Below, piece by piece: positions 43,472 through 53,309 of a DNA stretch of 64,000 nucleotides. The translations under genes and the position numbers were made by a program. How positions within the stretch are numbered: the stretch's first letter is position 1; every line of letters starts with the position of its first letter. This stretch comes from Saccharicrinis sp963675435. GTDB taxonomy: Bacteria > Bacteroidota > Bacteroidia > Bacteroidales > Marinilabiliaceae. The notes under the pieces were generated by a model. That model was not told the DNA's origin, did no database searches, and was given only the letters and a program-made list of their open reading frames with translations. The stretch lies in NCBI GenBank assembly GCA_963675435.1, contig OY776216.1, positions 1,736,001-1,800,000 of the forward strand. Reading direction: 5' to 3'.

Positions 43472-46400
43472 ATGAACTATTTTATGGTGTCAAATTTTAC
43501 AAGAAAACTGTATTTAATTGTATTGTTACAATTATTAGCTATTAATATTTTAGTTAAAGCAGAAACATTAACAGCAGTATCTTATAATGGGGGTACTGGA
43601 ACAGAAGCAGATCCGTTCCAAATTAATACTCTGGCACAACTCAGGCTATTATCTGAATCGCCAGATGACTGGGATGCCTATTTTATTCAAACGGCAGATA
43701 TAGATGCATCAGATACACAAACCTGGAATGTTGGTGATCATGATAATGATGTAACAACGGCAGATGAAGCAATGGGTTTTTCTCCAATTGGGGATGAAAT
43801 ATATTATCCAGCGAGACAGGGGGTAAGGTTTAATGGAAATTATAATGGGAATGGATATTTGATTTCAGGTCTTTACATAAACAGACCAATAGAGAATTAT
43901 GTCGGATTATTTGGTTATGTTCAAGGAAGTGGATCGAGAGAGATAAAGTATTTAGCACTTACTAATGCCAATGTTACAGGTCAAAGATATGTTGGAATAA
44001 TTGCAGGTGAAACAGTTTATACCATTGTGAATAATTGTTATACCACAGGGGTTGTGGGCGCCATATATGGGCATGTTGGAGGTTTAGTAGGAGCTTGTGG
44101 TTATGCGAATAATTGTTATACTGAATCAGTAGTGAATTATAACTTCCTTAATAAAGGAGGTCTGGGGTTAGGACTCTGGAATACAAATGATCAGACTAAT
44201 TGTTATTATAATAATGATTTATTTACAGAAAAGAATGAAGTTGAATTTGGGATAGGTATTTCTCCGCAAGAGATAGGAAGTCTTATTTATTATAAAGATT
44301 GGAATATTATTGTAGATGAAAATTTACCATTAGGCGCATCGCCTGTTTTAGATAATAATGCGAACAAACCTGTTTGGAAAATAAATCCATCTTTGACTTA
44401 TACTACTACTTTTATTGTTAAAAATAGTAATGATATTCCAATAAAAGGAGCTGTGGTTTCATGCAAAAGTACGGCTGTAACTGATGAGAATGGGAATGTA
44501 AGGCTTGAATTAATGCCTAATAGTTCAAATGATTATAGTGTAACTGCATATGGTAAAGTTATTGCAAAAGGAATTATCAATATAGAGAATGCTAACCTTA
44601 TAACAGAAATAATCTTAGAGGATGCTTATAGTGGAGGTGATGGCACTGTAGAAAATCCATTTCAGGTAGGCTCACTTGATCAATTGCGTAATTTGTCTCA
44701 AAACACTCAAGATTGGGACGCTAACTTTATTCAAATAGAAGATATTGATGCTTTAGATACTAAGAATTGGAATGTTGGTGATGCTGATGGTAATCCTTCG
44801 ACAGAAGATATTCCCATGGGCTTTTCTCCCATTGGAGACTGTACAACAAATAATAAGCGACAGGGTATAAATTTTACAGGATCTTATAATGGAAATGGAT
44901 ATTCTATTGTTCATTTGTATATAAACAGACCCAATGAAAATTATGTTGGTTTATTTGGAACCGTGGATTCAGGAACGAGTACTAAAGGGATTCATTATTT
45001 GGCAGTTATAGATGCAGAGGTAAGAGGTCAATCTAATGTAGGTTTATTAGTAGGGTATGATTATTCTAGTGTTATTAATTGCTATTCATCTGGGGTTGTG
45101 CATGGAGGATGGAACACTGGAGGACTTGTCGGGAGTTGTATGTATTCGAATGTAAATAATATAGATCAATGCTATTCTATTGCAACTGTTGATTGTATAT
45201 CTGATCTCAAAGGAGGTTTAGGTTGTGGATATTGGAATTCGATAGATTATAAGGAGTGTTACTATAACAGTGATATTTATACGGAACCTAATCAATATGA
45301 GTTTGGAGTACCGCTTTCTACACAAGAAATGGGGAATATAAGTTATTATAGCAAATGGAATGTTCTTATAGATGAAACTTTAACAAAAGGAGCACCTCCA
45401 GTTCTGGATAATAACGGAAATAATCCAACATGGAAGATAAATCCAGCTACTACATATACAGTAACTTTTAGTATAAAAAATAGTGAGGGAAATTCAGTTG
45501 CTGGTGCAAGTATTATATTTAAAGGTAAAAGATTTACTTCTGAAAATGGGGATGTACAAGTGAGTGTGATACCTAATAGTTCAGCAGAATACGTTATTCA
45601 GGCTCATGGTTTTATCCTTAAAAAAGGAACTATTAATATTGATGCAGCGAATGTATTAAAAGAAGTAATATTAAATGAAGCTTATAATGGAGGAGATGGA
45701 ACTGAAGAGAATCCATATCAAATTGCCAATCTGGAACAATTAAAACATTTATCTGAGAATTATTGGGACTGGGACAAAGATTTTGTTCAAATTGCTAACA
45801 TTGATGCTTTAGATACAGAGAATTGGAATATTGGTGATCATGATAACAACGAATTAACAGCTGAGATTCCTTTGGGGTTTTCTCCAATAGGAGATGGACC
45901 TTCTCAATATTCTCGTCAAGGAGTTCCTTTTACTGGAAATTATAACGGAAATGGATATTCTATTTCTAATCTGTATATTAATAGACCCAAAGAGAATTAT
46001 GTGGGTTTGTTTGGCTATAATCAAGGGGTAAATGTAAATAATATGATAAAAGTGTTAAAATCGCTAGCTCTTGTCAATGTCAATATAGTTGGTAATAACT
46101 TTGTAGGTGCTGTTGGAGGAGAAAGTGTATATGTAAGACTTGAAAAGTGTTATGCGACTGGAATTGTTTCCGGAGCGGATTATTATATAGGAGGACTTGT
46201 TGGTTGGTGTGGTTATGCAAGTAATTGTTATGCTGCCACTAAAGTTGTTTGTAACAAGCCTTACAAGGGGGGATTAGGAGTTAAGATTTGGAGTGCAAGT
46301 TATTTGACAAACTGCTACTACAACAGTGACATTTATACAGACTCAAATGAAAATGGTTATGGCACAGGATTGTCTAATGAAGAGATGAGGGATCAGAGTA

Positions 46401-48562
46401 GTTTTGATACCTGGGATTTTGTTGACGAAAGTACCAATGGAGATGAGGATATTTGGGCTATTTGTTCTGAGTATAATAATGGTTATCCATATTTTGCAAG
46501 AGGACGTATCACACCTGAGATATCATTTACTTCTTTTTCTGTGGAATATAATGGATCATCCAGAACGATTAACGATAGCCCTTATTTTACAATGTTACCA
46601 TTTAGTAATGTATCAAATGAACCATCACAAACATTAAAAGCAGCTTCAGCAATTGGTGGTTTAAAGGTGTTTTACCGATTGGCTAATCAAGAAACAGAAC
46701 AGGAATGGAGTAGTGTGGGGCCAGTTAATGCAGGTGTGTACGATGTTAAACTATATGTAGAACCTTATAGTGTCTTTTTAGCTAATGTATTAATTGTTGA
46801 AGGAGGAATGACCATTACCAAGGCAGATGCTGTTATTGCTTTTGGTGCATTGGAAGATAAGTCATATGGAGATGAGTCCTTTGAATTAACAGGTACAGTA
46901 ACCGGAGATGCAACCATTGCCTATGCTTCAAGTAATACAGATGTAGCTACAGTGAGTGGTAATATAGTTACCATTGTTGGTGTTGGTAGCACTACTATCA
47001 CAGCCAGTGCAGCAGCAACATCAAATGTAAATGCAGCCACAGATGTAATACAAAATCTAATAGTAAACAAAGCGGATGCCGTAATTACCTTTAATGCATT
47101 GGAAGAAAAAACTTATGGAGATGAGTCCTTTGAATTAACAGGTACAGTAACCGGAGATGCAACCATTGCCTATGCTTCAAGTAATACAGATGTAGCTACA
47201 GTGAGTGGTAATATAGTTACCATTGTTGGTGTTGGTAGCACTACTATCACAGCCAGTGCAGCAGCAACATCAAATGTAAATGCAGCCACAGATGTAATAC
47301 AAAATCTAATAGTAAACAAAGCGGATGCCGTAATTACCTTTAATGCATTGGAAGAAAAAACTTATGGAGATGAGTCCTTTGAATTAACAGGTACAGTAAC
47401 CGGAGATGCAACCATTGCCTATGCTTCAAGTAATACAGATGTAGCTACAGTGAGTGGTAATATAGTTACCATTGTTGGTGTTGGTAGCACTACTATCACA
47501 GCCAGTGCAGCAGCAACATCAAATGTAAATGCAGCCACAGATGTAATACAAAATCTAATAGTAAACAAAGCGGATGCCGTAATTACCTTTAATGCATTGG
47601 AAGATAAGTCATATGGAGATGAGTCCTTTGAATTAACAGGTACAGTAACCGGAGATGCAACCATTGCCTATGCTTCAAGTAATACAGATGTAGCTACAGT
47701 GAGTGGTAATAAAGTTACCATTGTTGGTGTTGGTAGCACTACTATCACAGCCAGTGCAGCAGCAACAACAAACTATAATGCAGCCACAGATGTAATACAA
47801 AATCTGATAGTATACAAAGCAGATGCAATAATTACATTTAATGCATTGGAAGAAAAAACTTATGGAGATGAGTCCTTTGAATTAACAGGTATAGTAACTG
47901 GTGATGCAACATTAACCTATACTTCAAGTAATACAGATGTAGCAACAGTAAGTGGTAATGTGGTAACCATTGTTGGTGCAGGTAGTACTAATATAACAGC
48001 TAGTGCAATAGCAACAATAAACTATAATGCAGCTTATGATGTGGCGCAAGGATTAACAGTAAATAAAGCAGCAGGGAATATTACATGGAGTATTGCGGGT
48101 AGTACTATTGTTAAGGCAGCCAATGAAGAAAGCTTTATTTTAGAGGAAGCAACAACTACTACAAGTAATAGCATTAACTACACATCAGATGATCCTTCTG
48201 TTGCAACAGTAGATTTAGCAACAGGTGAAGTGAGTTTGGTAAGTGTTGGTTCTGCCATTATTACAGCTACGGCCAATGAAACAAATAATTATAATCAAGC
48301 AAGCGCTATTGTAATTATTGAGGTAAGTACTCCAACCGCAGTTGAGGAAAATAAAGAGTCGGATATTTCCATTTATCCAAACCCAGCCTCTAAAGAAATT
48401 AGAATTGATGGAGTTGATAATAATACTATTGAAATTTATTCAATAACCGGAAGTAAAGTGCTGAGTACTAATAATACTTCAATTATAAACGTATCTAAAC
48501 TACCAAAAGGAGCATATATAGTAAAAGTGGGGACATGTATTAAAAGGTTAATTGTTAAATAG
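43472..48562 (+). CDS. Large surface protein with GLUG-like and Ig-like repeats, T9SS sorting domain
   Basis: 1696 aa. Signal peptide within residues 1-29 (LYLIVLLQLLAINILVKA). Three ~350-residue modules each begin GGTGTEADPFQI-type and contain ENYVGLFGY and NNCYTTGVV-type GLUG-like repeats. Between them sit ~90-residue carboxypeptidase-regulatory-like Ig folds (GAVVSCKSTAVTDENGNVRL). Five near-identical 83-residue Ig-like (Big) repeats follow (KADAVITFNALEEKTYGDES), a divergent sixth, and a type A C-terminal sorting domain (ISIYPNPASKEI ... LPKGAYIVKV). Predicted to be exported by type IX secretion and attached to the cell surface; probably an adhesin. Confidence 0.9.
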   Translation: MNYFMVSNFTRKLYLIVLLQLLAINILVKAETLTAVSYNGGTGTEADPFQINTLAQLRLLSESPDDWDAYFIQTADIDASDTQTWNVGDHDNDVTTADEAMGFSPIGDEIYYPARQGVRFNGNYNGNGYLISGLYINRPIENYVGLFGYVQGSGSREIKYLALTNANVTGQRYVGIIAGETVYTIVNNCYTTGVVGAIYGHVGGLVGACGYANNCYTESVVNYNFLNKGGLGLGLWNTNDQTNCYYNNDLFTEKNEVEFGIGISPQEIGSLIYYKDWNIIVDENLPLGASPVLDNNANKPVWKINPSLTYTTTFIVKNSNDIPIKGAVVSCKSTAVTDENGNVRLELMPNSSNDYSVTAYGKVIAKGIINIENANLITEIILEDAYSGGDGTVENPFQVGSLDQLRNLSQNTQDWDANFIQIEDIDALDTKNWNVGDADGNPSTEDIPMGFSPIGDCTTNNKRQGINFTGSYNGNGYSIVHLYINRPNENYVGLFGTVDSGTSTKGIHYLAVIDAEVRGQSNVGLLVGYDYSSVINCYSSGVVHGGWNTGGLVGSCMYSNVNNIDQCYSIATVDCISDLKGGLGCGYWNSIDYKECYYNSDIYTEPNQYEFGVPLSTQEMGNISYYSKWNVLIDETLTKGAPPVLDNNGNNPTWKINPATTYTVTFSIKNSEGNSVAGASIIFKGKRFTSENGDVQVSVIPNSSAEYVIQAHGFILKKGTINIDAANVLKEVILNEAYNGGDGTEENPYQIANLEQLKHLSENYWDWDKDFVQIANIDALDTENWNIGDHDNNELTAEIPLGFSPIGDGPSQYSRQGVPFTGNYNGNGYSISNLYINRPKENYVGLFGYNQGVNVNNMIKVLKSLALVNVNIVGNNFVGAVGGESVYVRLEKCYATGIVSGADYYIGGLVGWCGYASNCYAATKVVCNKPYKGGLGVKIWSASYLTNCYYNSDIYTDSNENGYGTGLSNEEMRDQSSFDTWDFVDESTNGDEDIWAICSEYNNGYPYFARGRITPEISFTSFSVEYNGSSRTINDSPYFTMLPFSNVSNEPSQTLKAASAIGGLKVFYRLANQETEQEWSSVGPVNAGVYDVKLYVEPYSVFLANVLIVEGGMTITKADAVIAFGALEDKSYGDESFELTGTVTGDATIAYASSNTDVATVSGNIVTIVGVGSTTITASAAATSNVNAATDVIQNLIVNKADAVITFNALEEKTYGDESFELTGTVTGDATIAYASSNTDVATVSGNIVTIVGVGSTTITASAAATSNVNAATDVIQNLIVNKADAVITFNALEEKTYGDESFELTGTVTGDATIAYASSNTDVATVSGNIVTIVGVGSTTITASAAATSNVNAATDVIQNLIVNKADAVITFNALEDKSYGDESFELTGTVTGDATIAYASSNTDVATVSGNKVTIVGVGSTTITASAAATTNYNAATDVIQNLIVYKADAIITFNALEEKTYGDESFELTGIVTGDATLTYTSSNTDVATVSGNVVTIVGAGSTNITASAIATINYNAAYDVAQGLTVNKAAGNITWSIAGSTIVKAANEESFILEEATTTTSNSINYTSDDPSVATVDLATGEVSLVSVGSAIITATANETNNYNQASAIVIIEVSTPTAVEENKESDISIYPNPASKEIRIDGVDNNTIEIYSITGSKVLSTNNTSIINVSKLPKGAYIVKVGTCIKRLIVK
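46820..48064 (+). repeat. Five tandem 249-bp repeats within the surface protein gene
   Basis: Units start at 46820, 47069, 47318, 47567 and 47816, exactly 249 bp (83 codons) apart. Units 2 and 3 appear identical over nearly their whole length; unit 5 is the most diverged. Each encodes one Ig-like domain. Confidence 0.92.
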
Positions 48563-48589
48563 TAACAGTTAATTAGATATCGGAAAAGA

Positions 48590-48618
48590 GGGTGTCGTTT
48601 TTGGACACCCACTTTGTT
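48590..48618 (+). terminator. Terminator after the surface protein gene
   Basis: GGGTGTC (48590-48596) pairs with GACACCC (48604-48610) around a T-rich loop, followed by ACTTTGTTTTTG. 28 bp past the stop. Confidence 0.65.
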
Positions 48619-48696
48619 TTTGTACTAACAGGTACAAAAATATCTTCAGTACGTAAAATATTTTATTATTTTACATACAAGAGTAAAGCAAAAGAT

Positions 48697-49548
48697 ATGA
48701 ATACACTTACACTAAATGATAAAAATATAATTCCAATAGTTGGTTTTGGTACCTATAAGACCACCGAGAGTCAGGGAATAGCATCTGTTAAAACAGCTAT
48801 TGAAAAAGGTTATCGGTTGATAGATACAGCAGCAAAGTATGAAAATGAAGAAGCGGTAGGTAAAGGAATTATAGCTTCTGGTATTGACCGAAAAGAGCTG
48901 TTTATTACAACAAAGGTTTGGCGCGAAAATATGGGCTACCAAGAAACACTGGCAGCTTTTGATGAATCATTAAAAAAATTACAATTAGATTATATTGATT
49001 TATATTTGATACATTGGCCTGCTAATGAATTAAACTATAGTAATTGGCAGCAAACAAATGCAGATGTGTGGCGTGCTATGGAAGAGCTACAGGCACAGGG
49101 TAAGATAAAATCATTGGGTGTGAGTAATTTTTGGCCACAACATTTGGTGGAGTTATTTCAAACAGCTAAAGTTCTTCCAGCAGTAAACCAAATAGAGTTT
49201 CATCCTGGTTATTGGCAACCCGAAGTAACTAAGTTTTGTAAAGAGTATGGAATTGTTATTGAGGCATGGTCACCTTTGGCTCGTGGTAAAATTTTCGATA
49301 ATCAGGCTTTAAAAGATATAGCATTGCATCATGGTAAATCAATCTCTCAAATTGCTATTCGTTGGATTATTCAACATGAGGCAGTAGTTATTCCTAAATC
49401 TAACACTGTTGGAAGAATTGAAGAAAATATTGATGTATTTGATTTTCAACTATCAGAAAAGGAAATGCTATTAATTGATCAGCTTCCGCAAATGGGGTTT
49501 AGTGGAGAGTTACCCAATATTTGGCCGGATCGGGTTAGTGTTGATTAA
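48697..49548 (+). CDS. Aldo/keto reductase
   Basis: 283 aa from the ATG at 48697 (MNTLTLNDKNIIPIVGFGTY). The frame is open upstream to 48592, but that stretch includes the terminator of the previous gene. NADPH-dependent reductase of the AKR5-like group: catalytic tetrad Asp in LIDTAAKYENEEAVG (Asp and Tyr), Lys in FITTKVW, His in YLIHWP. VIPKSNTVGRIEENIDVFDF is the cofactor-binding end. Substrate unknown; close relatives reduce small ketoaldehydes. Likely a single-gene unit with its own terminator. Confidence 0.9.
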   Translation: MNTLTLNDKNIIPIVGFGTYKTTESQGIASVKTAIEKGYRLIDTAAKYENEEAVGKGIIASGIDRKELFITTKVWRENMGYQETLAAFDESLKKLQLDYIDLYLIHWPANELNYSNWQQTNADVWRAMEELQAQGKIKSLGVSNFWPQHLVELFQTAKVLPAVNQIEFHPGYWQPEVTKFCKEYGIVIEAWSPLARGKIFDNQALKDIALHHGKSISQIAIRWIIQHEAVVIPKSNTVGRIEENIDVFDFQLSEKEMLLIDQLPQMGFSGELPNIWPDRVSVD

Positions 49549-49565
49549 ACTCGTTTTCAAATATA

Positions 49566-49608
49566 ATCCCGGAGTTAATAAGTATTGATTCTCCGGGATA
49601 TGACTTTT
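49566..49608 (+). terminator. Terminator after the aldo/keto reductase gene
   Basis: ATCCCGGAG (49566-49574) and CTCCGGGAT (49591-49599) pair perfectly, followed by ATGACTTTTTAG. Confidence 0.75.
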
Positions 49609-49952
49609 TAGTTAACAGTCATCAGTAATATTTTGATTATATTCTTCAACAGCTTTTGCTAATAAGTTTTTTATCTCAATGATTCATAATAATTGGCAAA
49701 ATAGCAGACTTTACTTCTGTGTTTTATTAAGCAAGTTTAATGTTATAAACCTTTTTAATAATACAATTAACGCTTTTTATGTAATAGACGTTGTATCATT
49801 TTACAAAAAATAACGTATACTTGCCATTAATCATTTTTATTTCGAATCATTCTACACCTCTTTTGTGAGTATGCATGTGTGCTTAGGCTATAACTTGTAC
49901 TAATATACTCATGCTGTTATAATGATTAACTCTTAAAAATTGTAATTAATTA
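49609..49952. other. Intergenic region upstream of the PAS kinase gene
   Basis: 344 bp, strongly AT-rich, without open frames of note. Probably contains the promoter of the kinase operon; no promoter can be assigned with confidence. Confidence 0.4.
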
Positions 49953-51995
49953 ATGTTTAAATCATCAGTCAGTTTTAGTGACGAAAAGCGTTATCTGTTT
50001 AATAAAAAACTAACAGAAATTACCCTGTTGGCAATGAGTATGTTTGTTTTGCCATTTTTAATCTATGTTAATTTCTTTAGTAATATGCAAGATGTTTACA
50101 GTCCTTCGATTGTAAAATCCAATTTCATACTACTATGTATTGTGACTTTAGTTCTGATATTAATTAAGTTTATTAGTTATACCTTTAAAAGAATAATTAT
50201 TCTTGGATTAATATTTTATATAGCCATAACAGGATTTATGCTAGGTAGTATAGAGCTATTATCCATTACATTAATTGTTTTGAATACTTATACTATTTTA
50301 ACATCAAGCTTAAAAAAATCTATACTTATTATGGCCTATTCAGTACTTGTACTACTGCTGATGCCATTTTTTTTACATAACGAAATTCTAACCTTTTATT
50401 ACGAGGCTGCAGCTTACCATTCTGACTATCGTATTTTGATAATAAGGATCATTGAAGTTTTAATTGGTTTAGGATTTGTGTCATCAATTATATATGTAGT
50501 AAATAAAAATAATAAGAGTATAATTGCTCAGCTTGAAAAGGAAGTAAATGAATCAAATCTATTAAATAAAAGTTTGATACGCGAAGTTGCTGAAAGGAAA
50601 AAGGCTCAGCTAAAGGCTAATGAATATGCAGCTAATTTCATTTCGTTATATGATAATAGTTACGATGGTTTTATGATCCTGTCAAAAGACAATATTGTTA
50701 AGGATGTAAATCAATCATTTGTAGATATTACCGGTTATAATCGCGAAGAGGTGATTGGTAGAAATGGATTATTTTTTATAGGCGAGGATTCGCAAAAAAT
50801 AATTGAGAGAATGAGTGAAGGAGGCCAAGAAAAAGGCATCCTTAACATAGAATTAGATGTTTTTGATAAATTTGGCAAACGACAAGTATTACTAACACAA
50901 AGGGTTGTTATTAATTTTGAAGATAGTGTTAGTTTTTTAGTGGTTTTAAAAGATGTTACCAAGCAAGCCCTAGCACAGGAGGAGTTACAAAAAAGAGAAT
51001 TGTTATACCGAACCTTGTTTGAACAGATAAATGATTCAATTTTAATCGTTAATGGAACTCAAATAGTTGAATATAATAATGTTGCTAAAAGAATGTATTC
51101 AGGTATAGAAAAGAATTTACTGGATAATGTACCATATGTTAATTTAGGTGATAGAGTTATAGAATATGATGATTCGGTTGATCTTCATTTAACTATACAA
51201 GAGGCTATTAATAAAAAAGTTGACACTTTTGAGTGGATTCATAAATTACCTCAAGGAAAAGATCCTATTTATACTTTAGTAAATATTCTACCATTAAAAG
51301 AGCTTGGTGCCGATTATTATATGATTGTAGAGCGAGATATTACTGACCGAAAGCGTAATCAAAACCTGGTATTAAACTCAATAATTCAAACAGAGGAAAA
51401 TGAACGTAAAAGAATATCATCAGATTTGCATGATGGTATAGGTCCTATATTAACGACTATAAAATTATATACTCAAGCTCTTTTAGATGCTCCAACAGCA
51501 GAAAAGCAGAATGTTATAAAAGACAAGTTAATAAATATTGTAGAGGAAGCAGTTAGCAGTATTTCAGAAATTTCTTTTAATATTAGTCCTCATATTTTGG
51601 TGAACTATGGAATAGTTGCTGCGGTAGAGTCTTTTATTAAAAAATTTAATATTACAGAGAAGCTACAAATTGAATTTAAGCATAATAATGTAAAGCGTAT
51701 TGTTGAAAATAAGGAAATTACAATTTACAGATTGTTTACTGAATTGATAAATAATACATTAAAACATGCTAATGCAACCAGGATTCAATTTACAATTGAA
51801 GAAAAAGATCATTTTATTGAATTACGTTATAGTGATGACGGAAAAGGATTTAAACCAGAACTTGTCACTTCAAGCTCATTGGGAATGGGCTTAGGAAATT
51901 TAAAGAGCAGAGTTCAGGCTTTTGATGGACAATTTGTTTTAAGAAGCACAGAGGGGGAAGGAATGGAAGTACATATTAAAATACCTAAAGATTAG
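49953..51995 (+). CDS. PAS-domain sensor histidine kinase (NarX/HisKA_3 type)
   Basis: 680 aa. About six membrane segments in residues 25-190, a short coiled coil (IAQLEKEVNESNLLNKSLIR), then two PAS domains at about 225-335 (FISLYDNSYDGFMILSKDNI) and 350-465. HisKA_3 carries TEENERKRISSDLHDGIGPI with the phospho-acceptor His in DLHDG. The HATPase domain has TELINNTLKHANATRIQF and DDGKGFKPE. The NarL-type regulator starts 5 bp later. The signal is probably sensed in the membrane or cytoplasm, since extracytoplasmic loops are short. Confidence 0.92.
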   Translation: MFKSSVSFSDEKRYLFNKKLTEITLLAMSMFVLPFLIYVNFFSNMQDVYSPSIVKSNFILLCIVTLVLILIKFISYTFKRIIILGLIFYIAITGFMLGSIELLSITLIVLNTYTILTSSLKKSILIMAYSVLVLLLMPFFLHNEILTFYYEAAAYHSDYRILIIRIIEVLIGLGFVSSIIYVVNKNNKSIIAQLEKEVNESNLLNKSLIREVAERKKAQLKANEYAANFISLYDNSYDGFMILSKDNIVKDVNQSFVDITGYNREEVIGRNGLFFIGEDSQKIIERMSEGGQEKGILNIELDVFDKFGKRQVLLTQRVVINFEDSVSFLVVLKDVTKQALAQEELQKRELLYRTLFEQINDSILIVNGTQIVEYNNVAKRMYSGIEKNLLDNVPYVNLGDRVIEYDDSVDLHLTIQEAINKKVDTFEWIHKLPQGKDPIYTLVNILPLKELGADYYMIVERDITDRKRNQNLVLNSIIQTEENERKRISSDLHDGIGPILTTIKLYTQALLDAPTAEKQNVIKDKLINIVEEAVSSISEISFNISPHILVNYGIVAAVESFIKKFNITEKLQIEFKHNNVKRIVENKEITIYRLFTELINNTLKHANATRIQFTIEEKDHFIELRYSDDGKGFKPELVTSSSLGMGLGNLKSRVQAFDGQFVLRSTEGEGMEVHIKIPKD

Positions 51996-52000
51996 ATGTG

Positions 52001-52633
52001 ATGATTAATATAGCAATAGTTGATGACCATGAAATGTTTAGAGAAGGCTTAGTTTTGGTCCTAAGTCAGGTTGAAGACATAAATGTTGTAGGTGATTTTA
52101 GTTCCGGAGATTCATTTCTGAAAGCTTTGGCTGACTTGGATATTGATATTGTTTTGATGGATATTAAAATGGAAGGATTAAATGGAATTGAGACAACTCA
52201 AAAAGCAAAAACTATAAAACCTGATTTAAAAGTAATTGCTGTTACTATGTTTGTTGAAGATTCGTATTATATGCAAATGATAAATGCCGGAGCTCATGGA
52301 TTTGTGTTAAAAAAAGCGGGTAAGTATGAGTTAGCACAAGCCATACATGAAGTTAACAAAGGGGGAAATTACTTTTCGCAGGAAATTTTGCAAAAGATGG
52401 CTTTTAAGGCAATATCAGGTAAAGATGAAAAAGAACATCAATTGTCAACCAGAGAAGTAGAGGTATTGCGATTAATCTGTAAAGGATTGTCTACTAAAGA
52501 AATTTCGGAAGTTCTTTTTATCTGTCAAAAAACAGTTGAAGTTCATCGATCTAATATACTACGCAAGTCAGATCAAAAGAATATTGCACAATTGGTTATC
52601 TGGGCTATAAAAAACAACTATACTACAATATAA
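52001..52633 (+). CDS. NarL/FixJ-family response regulator
   Basis: 210 aa from the ATG at 52001 (a GTG one codon earlier is possible). Receiver with IVDDHEMFREGL and phospho-acceptor Asp in IVLMDIKMEGLNG (about 55). LuxR-type HTH at about 145-205 (STREVEVLRLICKGLSTKEI; CQKTVEVHRSNIL). Cognate of the preceding kinase. Confidence 0.93.
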   Translation: MINIAIVDDHEMFREGLVLVLSQVEDINVVGDFSSGDSFLKALADLDIDIVLMDIKMEGLNGIETTQKAKTIKPDLKVIAVTMFVEDSYYMQMINAGAHGFVLKKAGKYELAQAIHEVNKGGNYFSQEILQKMAFKAISGKDEKEHQLSTREVEVLRLICKGLSTKEISEVLFICQKTVEVHRSNILRKSDQKNIAQLVIWAIKNNYTTI

Positions 52634-52866
52634 TTACAGCATAAATATATTGTTTAGAACTCATTTGGTTATTACACAATAAATCTATTTGATTCTACAT
52701 TTTATATGTGGAGAAAACTGCTCCATATTGCTGTTTTTCATTCTTATAATATTTACTAAGGGAAAACCCCTAGTCTAATTAAGTACTTCACTACTTTTAA
52801 TTATATATTATTCCTATTTCATAGTCACATAAAAGTAAGCAACTTTGCATTGTTAAAAAATTAATA

Positions 52867-53283
52867 ATGAACAAGGGGGTAAAAATTAGCATCGTTCATG
52901 ACAATAAAATCTTTCGTGAAGGATTGCGTTTTTTTATTGAGGATAATACAGATTGGAGTATTCTTCATGAAACCAGTTCTGGAGTTGAATTCTTGAAATT
53001 GCAATTAAAGGAGTTTCCTGATGTGGTTCTTATGGATATAAATATGCCGGAAAGGGAAGGTTTTGCCTTGACTTATGATTTTTTATCAAAATATACGCAG
53101 TACAATATTAAAGTAATTGGACTTACCATGTATGCTAATGATTCACATATCAAAATGTATATGGAAGCAGGTATAAGTGGGTGTTTATTAAAAAAAGATA
53201 TTTATAAACACCTTCCGGAAGCAGTTGAAGAAGTAATCAATGATAGGTTTTACTTCAGGAGCTGTACCTATAACAAAAGATAG
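52867..53283 (+). CDS. Stand-alone receiver-domain protein with altered acidic pocket
   Basis: 138 aa. Similar to the receiver half of the preceding NarL regulator (FREGLRFFIE; DVVLMDINMPEREG) but without an HTH. The usual DDH before FREGL reads HDN (IVHDNKIF), so one of the two metal-binding acidic residues is replaced, while the phospho-acceptor Asp in LMDINMP and the Lys in CLLKKD remain. It may be a phosphate sink, a non-canonical receiver or a decaying paralogue. The next gene follows at 27 bp. Confidence 0.8.
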   Translation: MNKGVKISIVHDNKIFREGLRFFIEDNTDWSILHETSSGVEFLKLQLKEFPDVVLMDINMPEREGFALTYDFLSKYTQYNIKVIGLTMYANDSHIKMYMEAGISGCLLKKDIYKHLPEAVEEVINDRFYFRSCTYNKR

Positions 53284-53309
53284 TGATTAATGGATATATA
53301 ATTATAGAA

